This document shows, piece by piece, positions 1 to 5,330 of a DNA stretch of 7,998 nt. Positions within the stretch are counted from its first letter, which is position 1; each line of letters begins with the position of its first letter. The position numbers and the translations under genes are program-made. Source of the stretch: Elusimicrobiota bacterium (GTDB taxonomy: Bacteria > Elusimicrobiota > Elusimicrobia > Elusimicrobiales > UBA9959); NCBI GenBank assembly GCA_030637365.1, contig DAOWGR010000192.1, positions 1-7,998 on the forward strand, read 5' to 3'. The notes under the pieces are model-generated. The model was not told the DNA's origin. It searched no databases and saw only the letters and a list, made by a program, of their open reading frames with translations.

Positions 1-1
1 A

Positions 2-148
2 CAGCCCTTTGGCGGAGCGAGAGGATCGGGAACAAATGATAAAGCGGGAAGCATGCTGAATCTTATTCGCTGGGTTTCGCCAAGAACCGTTAAGGAAACT
101 TTTGTGCCCGCCACGGATTATAGATATCCGTTTATGGAAGAAAAGTGA
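2..148 (+). CDS. pruA: 1-pyrroline-5-carboxylate dehydrogenase, C-terminal fragment (5' end outside window)
   Basis: The window opens inside a gene; 48 codons and a TGA stop are visible. The translated tail contains QPFGGARGSGTNDKAG, then LIRWVSPRTVKETFVP and a DYRYPFM-like ending. This matches what I recall of the C-terminus of group-1 L-glutamate gamma-semialdehyde (P5C) dehydrogenases, the ALDH4A1-like family. These cytoplasmic enzymes oxidise glutamate semialdehyde to glutamate with NAD+ in proline catabolism. The FGGARxSGTNDKAG segment lies near the C-terminus of the aldehyde dehydrogenase fold; the catalytic Cys and Glu would lie upstream and cannot be checked. An intrinsic terminator follows about 40 bp after the stop, so this is probably the last gene of its transcript and unrelated to the signalling genes that follow. 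Family assignment is good. Whether it is a stand-alone enzyme or the end of a PutA-like fusion cannot be seen, though this tail type favours a stand-alone enzyme. Confidence 0.85.
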   Translation, partial: QPFGGARGSGTNDKAGSMLNLIRWVSPRTVKETFVPATDYRYPFMEEK

Positions 149-190
149 GAAAAGGCGGAATATAGAATAAAGAACAAAACGGAAAATTAC

Positions 191-226
191 AAAAAGCCGA
201 GGGGAAAACTCCTTCGGCTTTTTTAA
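191..226 (+). terminator. Rho-independent terminator after the P5C dehydrogenase gene
   Basis: AAAAAGCCGA at 191-200 pairs with TCGGCTTTTT at 214-223. GGGG (201-204) and CTCC (209-212) extend the stem around an AAAA loop, with one bulged T and one G-T pair. The T run at 219-224 completes a standard intrinsic terminator on the + strand. On the - strand the same hairpin is followed by a T run from the A tract at 191-195, so it could also stop leftward transcripts that pass the hybrid-kinase terminator. Confidence 0.85.
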
Positions 227-297
227 TTATGAAATCCGCAAATTTTACCAACAAAAAAATACGGTGTTCATATTTTGTAAATATATAGGCTCGATGG

Positions 298-329
298 AAA
301 AACAGATTCGCCTAAAAGGCAATGGCGAA
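298..329 (-). terminator. Probable intrinsic terminator of the hybrid histidine kinase gene
   Basis: Read on the - strand, TTCGCC (329-324) pairs with GGCGAA (312-307) across an 11-nt loop, which itself contains a GCC/GGC mini-stem alternative. A short TCTG and then a T run (302-298) follow. It lies about 17 bp past the kinase stop codon. The loop is large and the T run is offset from the stem by four bases, so it is a moderate-strength candidate; the hairpin at 191-223 could act as a backup. Confidence 0.5.
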
Positions 330-345
330 AAACTCTAAACTCGCA

Positions 346-2286
346 TCATTTACCATCCAAAGCTTCTCGCACTTTTTTTCCGAGAGTTTTATAGCCAAAA
401 GGCTTTTGAATAAAAGGCACGCCCTTATCCAATATGCCGTTCTGCGCAACAACATTATCGGTATAACCGGACATATACAGAACTTTTGTTTTTGGCCGCG
501 AAACCTTAATCGCTTTAACCAATTCCAGGCCATTCACGCCCTTTGGCAACATAATGTCGGTAAATATCAAATGAATATCTTCGCGCTCTTTAAAGATTTT
601 TTTCGCTTCTATCGCGTCGGCGACTACGATGACATTATAGCCGGATTTTTGAAGCATTCTTTTGGCCACGCTTCTGACGCTTTCATCATCTTCAACCACA
701 AGTATTGTTTCGTTCCCCTTTAAAAATTTATTATCAATAACACTTCCTTTTGATTTAGATTCAACACACTTGCCTCCCGATTTTTTAAAAAATATTTTAA
801 ATGTGGTTCCTCGCCCCATTTCGCTGTAAACCAAAATATTGCCGCCGCTTCGCTTAACTATTCCGTAAATGATTGAAAGGCCCAGCCCTGTTCCTTTACC
901 TTTTTCTTTTGTGCTGAAAAACGGATCAAACGCATGTTGAAGCGTTTTTTTATCCATGCCGATTCCGCTGTCGCTTATACACATCACAATATGGTCTCCA
1001 AACATAAAATCCGCGTGGCTTTCAATATAATCCGCTTCAATATCCATATTGGCGGTTTCAATAATAAGCTTTCCGCCATTGGGCATCGCGTCGCGGGCAT
1101 TTGCGGCCAAATTTAGAATGATTTGTTCAATTTGTATCGGATCAGCCTTAATATTTCCAAGATTTTCATCAAGAAAAAATTTAGGCTCAATATTTTCACC
1201 GATTAAGGGTTTAAGTAATTTCTCAATATTCAAAAGCTCGGTATTTAGATTTATTATTTCAGGTTTAAACGACTGTTTGCGGCTAAAAACCAAAAGCCGC
1301 GAAATAAGCTCCTTTCCTCTCAAGGCGGAGTTTTTAATTTCATTGAAATTATCAATCAATTGTTTTTTTTCCGGCAGAGAGGAAAGGGAAAGTTCGCTAA
1401 TGCCTAAAATGGGAGTTAAAAGATTATTAAAATCATGAGCGATGCCTCCGACAAAACTCCCCAATGCTTCCATTTTCTGAGATTGAAGCAATTGTCCTTG
1501 AAGTTTTTCCGCTTTCCGTTCAATCTTTTTTCGCGATGAAATATCCCTTACCGTCGCATAAATAAATGTTTTTTCTTTGAATTCATATCGCATTAACAAT
1601 ACCGTTGCCAAAAACTCATCGCCGTTTATCTTTTTATGCGTCCATTCAAAAAAATTAGAACCGCTTTTCATCGTAATATCCAACATCTTTATCGCCTTAT
1701 CTTTTGACAATTGCCCGTCAGGCTGATATTTTGGAGAACATTTCCACGGAGACCGGGCCACAAACTCCTCTTTGGTTTTCATGCCAAAGAGCTTTATAGC
1801 GGCGCTATTTACGGAAGTAAATTTCCATTGGGACGACTCAAGTATCATTAAAGCGTCTTGAGAATACTCGAATAAATCCCTGTATTTTTTCTCGCTCGCG
1901 TTTGCCTTATCCATAAAAACCAGCTTTTGCTCAGCGTTTTTATCCATGCGCTCTCTTAAATAAACGACCACCATACCTATGGCCATAAAAACCAAAACTC
2001 GCAAAATATCATTGGTAAAATCATGAGTTGTTTCGAATTCAGCGGAATAAGTCGAAATCAGCATTACAGACAAAAAAATCGGAACAAATAATCCTTTTCT
2101 TTTCCACCACATAACCGATAAAACTATGGGAATATAAAAAAAATGAGTGTACAGGGTTTCAATATGAAGCACATAATGAAAATAAAACGCCAAAAAAGAG
2201 CAAAAAGACACCATTACGGTCATTGCCGCGATTTTATATTTATTTTTATATTCCGATTTTTTTTTAATTGTAAGATTGTCTGACAC
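346..2286 (-). CDS. Membrane-bound hybrid sensor histidine kinase (4 TM - PAS - HisKA - HATPase - REC)
   Basis: Predicted membrane sensor kinase of 646 residues. Hydrophobic segments near residues 17-40, 45-61, 64-81 and 93-110 suggest four membrane passes with short loops. A short coiled coil (about 110-133) leads to a PAS domain (about 133-253). The HisKA helices follow, with H-box GGIAHDFNNLL and phospho-acceptor His284. The HATPase domain (about 384-502) has N-box NLAANARDAMP (Asn396), G1 DSGIGM (439-444), FFSTK and G2 GKGTGLGLS (463-471), so it looks catalytically complete. The C-terminal receiver (about 526-643) has the acidic pair 533-534, Asp577 in TDIMLP, Ser606 and Lys628 in KPF. 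The expected role is autophosphorylation at His284 and transfer to Asp577, then onward to an unknown partner. I chose the GTG start at 2286 because GAGGAA lies just upstream; a TTG at 2301 would add five residues but has no Shine-Dalgarno. The gene has its own promoter, separate from recG upstream. The ligand sensed is not identifiable. Confidence 0.93.
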   Translation of the reverse strand: MSDNLTIKKKSEYKNKYKIAAMTVMVSFCSFLAFYFHYVLHIETLYTHFFYIPIVLSVMWWKRKGLFVPIFLSVMLISTYSAEFETTHDFTNDILRVLVFMAIGMVVVYLRERMDKNAEQKLVFMDKANASEKKYRDLFEYSQDALMILESSQWKFTSVNSAAIKLFGMKTKEEFVARSPWKCSPKYQPDGQLSKDKAIKMLDITMKSGSNFFEWTHKKINGDEFLATVLLMRYEFKEKTFIYATVRDISSRKKIERKAEKLQGQLLQSQKMEALGSFVGGIAHDFNNLLTPILGISELSLSSLPEKKQLIDNFNEIKNSALRGKELISRLLVFSRKQSFKPEIINLNTELLNIEKLLKPLIGENIEPKFFLDENLGNIKADPIQIEQIILNLAANARDAMPNGGKLIIETANMDIEADYIESHADFMFGDHIVMCISDSGIGMDKKTLQHAFDPFFSTKEKGKGTGLGLSIIYGIVKRSGGNILVYSEMGRGTTFKIFFKKSGGKCVESKSKGSVIDNKFLKGNETILVVEDDESVRSVAKRMLQKSGYNVIVVADAIEAKKIFKEREDIHLIFTDIMLPKGVNGLELVKAIKVSRPKTKVLYMSGYTDNVVAQNGILDKGVPFIQKPFGYKTLGKKVREALDGK

Positions 2287-2289
2287 TGT

Positions 2290-2295
2290 TTCCTC
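2290..2295 (-). promoter_or_regulatory. Ribosome-binding site that sets the hybrid kinase start
   Basis: GAGGAA on the - strand ends 3 nt before the GTG at 2286 (5 nt from the GAGG core). The in-frame TTG at 2301 has only AT-rich sequence before it, so the GTG is the better-supported start. Confidence 0.7.
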
Positions 2296-2320
2296 AAACA
2301 AGAAATAATTTTAACCGTAT

Positions 2321-2362
2321 TTGCCAAACCAAACTAAACTAAAGTATACCACACTTTGGCAA
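2321..2362. repeat. Inverted repeat TTGCCAAA...TTTGGCAA straddling the kinase promoter -10
   Basis: Perfect 8-bp arms lie at 2321-2328 and 2355-2362, with centres 34 bp apart. One arm lies in the -35/-10 spacer and the other about 8-15 bp downstream of the predicted start point. Position and symmetry suggest a possible operator. The arms are too far apart for an obvious single dimer site, and no cognate regulator is known. Confidence 0.5.
2324..2343. repeat. Four tandem pentanucleotides (CCAAA x2, CTAAA x2) at the kinase transcription start
   Basis: Four consecutive 5-bp units, CCAAA CCAAA CTAAA CTAAA, cover the predicted transcription start region and abut the -10 box. They also overlap the left arm of the inverted repeat. 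They may be low-complexity sequence or a phased binding site; nothing in the sequence decides between these. Confidence 0.55.
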
Positions 2363-2370
2363 CAAGTCAA
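2343..2370 (-). promoter_or_regulatory. Sigma70-type promoter of the hybrid histidine kinase
   Basis: On the - strand, TTGACT (-35, 2370-2365) is separated by 16 bp from TATACT (-10, 2348-2343). Both hexamers match the sigma70 consensus at five of six positions. The predicted start point is near 2336, giving a leader of about 50 nt before the GTG start. It sits in the 109-bp gap after recG, so the kinase need not be co-transcribed with recG. Confidence 0.75.
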
Positions 2371-2395
2371 TAAACGCTCCATGACAGAGCCAAAA

Positions 2396-4474
2396 TCAAG
2401 TCAAATCAATTATATTCCATTTATTTTGATAAAGCCTGAGCAACTTTCTTCTTAAAGGAAGATTTTCTCTTTTCAAAAGATTAGGGTCATTTTTCAGAAG
2501 CTCATCTTTATCTTCAATGGCTTTTTTTAAAAGCTCGGAATCCCTTAAAATATCGGCTATCTTAAAATCCATATCCCCGTGCTGGCGAACACCCAACACA
2601 TCGCCCATGCCTCTTATATAACTGTCTTTTTCGCTTATCTCAAAACCGCTTGAAGTTAAGCACATGGCGCTTATTCTTTCTCTGGCATCTTCAGTTAAAT
2701 TATCACTTATAAGGAAACACTTTGATTTATATTTGCTTCTCCCCACTCTGCCGCGCAATTGATGCAAACTTGCCAAACCGAACCTTTCGGCATTATTTAT
2801 AATCATAATGGCCGCGCCCGGCGCGTCCAAACCGACTTCAACCACTGGAGTCGCCACCAAAACATCTATCTTTTTATTTAAAAATTCTCCCATAATCCGT
2901 TTCTTCTCTATACTTTTCATTCGCCCATGAAGCATAGCCGTTTTATAATTCTTAAAAATGATTCTGATTTTTTCAAATTCTTCCTTTACTGATTTTAAAT
3001 CCGATAACTTGGACTCTTCAATAACCGGATAAACAATATACGCCTGCCTGCCCTTTGAAAGCTCCGCGCGAGCTTCTTTAAAAGCCGTATTTTCGTCAAC
3101 GCTTGAAGTTTCAACTTTTTGGCGCCCGGGCGGCATATCTTTTAAAACGGTAAGATCCAAATCCCCATAAAGCGAAAGAAACAGCGTTCTTGGTATGGGA
3201 GTCGCCGTCATTACCAACATATCCGCTCTCTCGCCCTTATGCCTTAAGGCTGCCCTCTGCCTTACGCCAAAGCGATGCTGTTCATCTATAATCATAAGCT
3301 TCAAATTTTTAAATTTGACATTAGGCTCAATAATGGAATGCGTGCCGATAACAATATCCACTTCCCCTTTGGCAATTTTATCTATAATTTTCTTTCTTTG
3401 AGCAAGGCTTAATTTTGAAGTTAAAAGCTCAAATTTAACCGGCAAATCTTTAAGATATTTCTCAAATGTCATAAAGTGCTGTTCGGCAAGTATTTCAGTC
3501 GGCGCCATAAAAACGCTTTGATAACCGTTTTCAGCCGCCAGCAAAAGAGCGCTCATGGCAATAACGGTCTTGCCTGAACCCACATCGCCTTCAAGCAATC
3601 TTGACATCGGAGAAGAGCCTTGCATATCCTTGAAGATTTGTTTTATAGCCAGACTTTGCGAATTGGTAAAATCAAAACCCAGTTTCTTCTTAAAAGGAGT
3701 AAGGATATTTTTCTTTATATCATAACCATGTCCCTTTTTAATATTTCCGGTTTGCCGCCTCTTTATAGCCCACGCCGCGGTAAGAAAAAACAGCTCTTCA
3801 TAAATAAATCTTTTTCGCGCACGCCTAAGCTCCGTTAAATTTTCGGGAAAATGCAAAGCCTTAAGCGCGAGAGAAACCGGCAAAAGCCCTCTTTTCGCCA
3901 ATAATTCAAACGGCAAAGCGTCGGGCAATTCTTGGGCATAATTTGACAAAGAAAAATAAATGGACGATCTCATAAACTTGGCCGTAAGCTTATCCGTCAA
4001 CGGATAAACGGGCACAATTCTATTGACATGAATTTTCCGCGCCTTCGCGTCATCTTCAAGATAGTATTCTTCAACCCTTATTTGGGTTTTAAACAAAGGA
4101 TCTTCCGGTTTCCCAACTATCCATATTTTAATCCCCGGCTTAATATCTTCGCGAATTTGCTTAAAAACATCATATTTCGGATTATGCCTTTTAAACCACA
4201 CGGCTTCTATTTCATAAGCGCCGTTTGAGAGTTTCGCTTTGAATATTCTTAATGAAGAAGATGTATATAAATCCTTTACATTTGAAATCTTGCCAAAAAA
4301 AACAAAACTGTCCTGAAAATCACTGTTTAACTCTTTTTCAAGCCTTCTATTCTGCCATTTTACCGGAAAATAAAACATCAGGTCATTAATGCTCTCAATA
4401 CCCACTTTTTCCAAAAGCTTGGCTTTGCGCGGACCTATGCCTTTTAAATATTGCACCGAACTTGTAATATCCAT
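2396..4474 (-). CDS. recG: ATP-dependent DNA helicase RecG
   Basis: RecG is a superfamily-2 double-strand DNA translocase that remodels stalled replication forks and branch-migrates Holliday junctions. The protein is 692 residues, the usual length. A helix-hairpin-helix-like start (LKGIGPRKAKLLEKVGI) leads into the N-terminal wedge/OB region. The helicase motifs are clear: Walker A GDVGSGKT (296-303), DEQH box DEQHRFG (397-403), motif III TATPIPRT (423-430), motif V-like TPVVEVGLDAPG (542-553) and motif VI QLRGRVGR (572-579). The RecG-typical segment TSSGFEISEKD then RGMGDVLGVRQHG follows near 607-633. I chose the ATG at 4474 because the product then starts MDITSSVQYLKGIGP, as in other RecGs, and has a leader of about 60 nt. 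A GTG at 4525 would add 17 unfamiliar residues and sits only about 10 nt from the predicted start point. The gene is divergent from the response regulator and appears intact. Confidence 0.97.
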   Translation of the reverse strand: MDITSSVQYLKGIGPRKAKLLEKVGIESINDLMFYFPVKWQNRRLEKELNSDFQDSFVFFGKISNVKDLYTSSSLRIFKAKLSNGAYEIEAVWFKRHNPKYDVFKQIREDIKPGIKIWIVGKPEDPLFKTQIRVEEYYLEDDAKARKIHVNRIVPVYPLTDKLTAKFMRSSIYFSLSNYAQELPDALPFELLAKRGLLPVSLALKALHFPENLTELRRARKRFIYEELFFLTAAWAIKRRQTGNIKKGHGYDIKKNILTPFKKKLGFDFTNSQSLAIKQIFKDMQGSSPMSRLLEGDVGSGKTVIAMSALLLAAENGYQSVFMAPTEILAEQHFMTFEKYLKDLPVKFELLTSKLSLAQRKKIIDKIAKGEVDIVIGTHSIIEPNVKFKNLKLMIIDEQHRFGVRQRAALRHKGERADMLVMTATPIPRTLFLSLYGDLDLTVLKDMPPGRQKVETSSVDENTAFKEARAELSKGRQAYIVYPVIEESKLSDLKSVKEEFEKIRIIFKNYKTAMLHGRMKSIEKKRIMGEFLNKKIDVLVATPVVEVGLDAPGAAIMIINNAERFGLASLHQLRGRVGRSKYKSKCFLISDNLTEDARERISAMCLTSSGFEISEKDSYIRGMGDVLGVRQHGDMDFKIADILRDSELLKKAIEDKDELLKNDPNLLKRENLPLRRKLLRLYQNKWNIIDLT

Positions 4475-4542
4475 AATTAAAACCGCCGTCCAAAAATCAA
4501 ATCTTGACAAATGACGCTGTTCCACGCGCCGCCGTGTTAGAT

Positions 4543-4570
4543 ATTATAGTCAATATTGATATTACGGCAA
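4543..4570 (-). promoter_or_regulatory. Predicted recG promoter
   Basis: On the - strand, TTGCCG (-35, 4570-4565) lies 16 bp from a perfect TATAAT (-10, 4548-4543). The -35 matches four of six consensus bases. The predicted start point near 4536 leaves a leader of about 60 nt to the ATG at 4474. It overlaps the rightward promoter of the response regulator. Confidence 0.6.
4550..4559. repeat. 10-bp palindrome TCAATATTGA between the divergent promoters
   Basis: This perfect palindrome lies directly behind the recG -10 box and overlaps the -35 region of the rightward promoter, a position where one bound protein could affect both genes. In DNA this AT-rich, several 10-bp palindromes are expected by chance in 8 kb, so only the location makes it notable. 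Confidence 0.35.
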
Positions 4571-4582
4571 AAATGCTATGAT
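4556..4582 (+). promoter_or_regulatory. Predicted promoter of the response regulator / GAF-PAS-HisKA operon
   Basis: TTGATA (-35, 4556-4561) is followed after 15 bp by an extended -10, TGCTATGAT (4574-4582), in which TATGAT matches TATAAT at five of six positions and carries the upstream TG. The predicted start point near 4589 gives a leader of about 27 nt to the ATG at 4616. The short spacer is partly offset by the extended -10. It overlaps the recG promoter back to back. Confidence 0.5.
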
Positions 4583-4602
4583 AATATTATTATAATTGAT
4601 GC

Positions 4603-4607
4603 AGGGG
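4603..4607 (+). promoter_or_regulatory. Ribosome-binding site that sets the response regulator start
   Basis: AGGGG lies 8 nt before the ATG at 4616. It supports that ATG over the in-frame TTG at 4556, which falls inside the promoter and would add 20 residues before the first receiver strand. Confidence 0.75.
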
Positions 4608-4615
4608 ATTATACT

Positions 4616-5314
4616 ATGCAATGTAAAATTTTGGTTATTGACGATGATAAAGAACTGCTTCAGATTACAAGACATTATCTTGAGAATCACGGCCTTCAAG
4701 TAACTTACTCCGCAAACCCTTTAAAGGCTCTAAAAACATTAACGTCGGCAAAAAAAGACAAACCGAATCTAATCATAACTGACGCCGAAATGCCGGAAAT
4801 TGACGGCTTTACCGTATGCAAAATAATTAAAAATTCTCCGAGTTTATCCAAAATACCCGTAATAATGATATCGGGCAAAAAAGTAAGCGAACAAGATATT
4901 TTGAGCGCCTATAATAAAGGCGCCGACGATTATTTGCTCAAACCCTTCTCTTTTCCCATCCTATTGGCAAAAATAAAGATTCTTTTGGCCCAAAACGACT
5001 ACTACAATAAAAACAAACAAACCCTGAGAAAATGGGATATGTTTATCGATCGCGAAGAAAGAATATTAAAAATAAAAGGCAAAAACATAAAACTAACCAG
5101 AAAAGAATTTGATTTGCTGAATATACTGCTGTCAAAGCAGGGAAAAATAATAAGCGTGCCATATCTCCTGGAAGCCATCTGGGGTTATGACCCCGCGCTT
5201 TATAACGATTCGCATACGGTGGAAGTTCATGTTTCAAGCCTTAGAAAAAAAATAGGCCTGAATATAGCGAAACATATCATCAAGATAACCGGCCACGGCT
5301 ACAAAATGGAATAA
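4616..5314 (+). CDS. OmpR/PhoB-family response regulator (REC - winged helix)
   Basis: Two-domain transcription regulator of 232 residues, cytoplasmic. The receiver domain (about 3-125) starts KILVIDDD with the acidic pair Asp10/Asp11. It has phospho-acceptor Asp56 in ITDAEMPEIDG, switch residue Ser86 in MISGKK and Lys109 in KPFS, so it should be phosphorylatable. The C-terminal winged-helix domain (about 139-231) carries family signatures: LTRKEFDLLNILL, the AIWGY turn, the recognition helix TVEVHVSSLRKKIG and the final wing ITGHGYKM. Phosphorylation should promote dimerisation on direct-repeat DNA sites. It is the first gene of a two-gene unit; the next gene starts 16 bp after its stop and encodes a kinase-like protein without an ATPase domain, so its phosphodonor may have to come from elsewhere. 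Autoregulation at the upstream divergent promoter region is plausible but unproven. Confidence 0.95.
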   Translation: MQCKILVIDDDKELLQITRHYLENHGLQVTYSANPLKALKTLTSAKKDKPNLIITDAEMPEIDGFTVCKIIKNSPSLSKIPVIMISGKKVSEQDILSAYNKGADDYLLKPFSFPILLAKIKILLAQNDYYNKNKQTLRKWDMFIDREERILKIKGKNIKLTRKEFDLLNILLSKQGKIISVPYLLEAIWGYDPALYNDSHTVEVHVSSLRKKIGLNIAKHIIKITGHGYKME

Positions 5315-5330
5315 ATGAGAAATATCCGGC

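Noticed and set aside
322..723. Open frame on the + strand opposite the kinase receiver domain
   Set aside because: It lies fully antisense to a strongly supported coding region, has no ribosome site or recognisable domain, and reads as a shadow frame.
2376..2390. Hairpin GCTC...GAGC after recG as a terminator
   Set aside because: The stem is only four strong pairs plus possible G-T pairs, and only a broken TTTATT follows, so I did not call it a terminator.
4475..4525. 17-codon N-terminal extension of recG from a GTG start
   Set aside because: The extension would start about 10 nt after the predicted transcription start, has no Shine-Dalgarno, and is not typical of RecG; the ATG at 4474 gives the family N-terminus.
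5315..5330. ATG at 5315 as the start of the GAF-PAS-HisKA protein
   Set aside because: It overlaps the regulator stop region attractively but is out of frame with the GAF coding sequence; the first in-frame ATG is at 5331.
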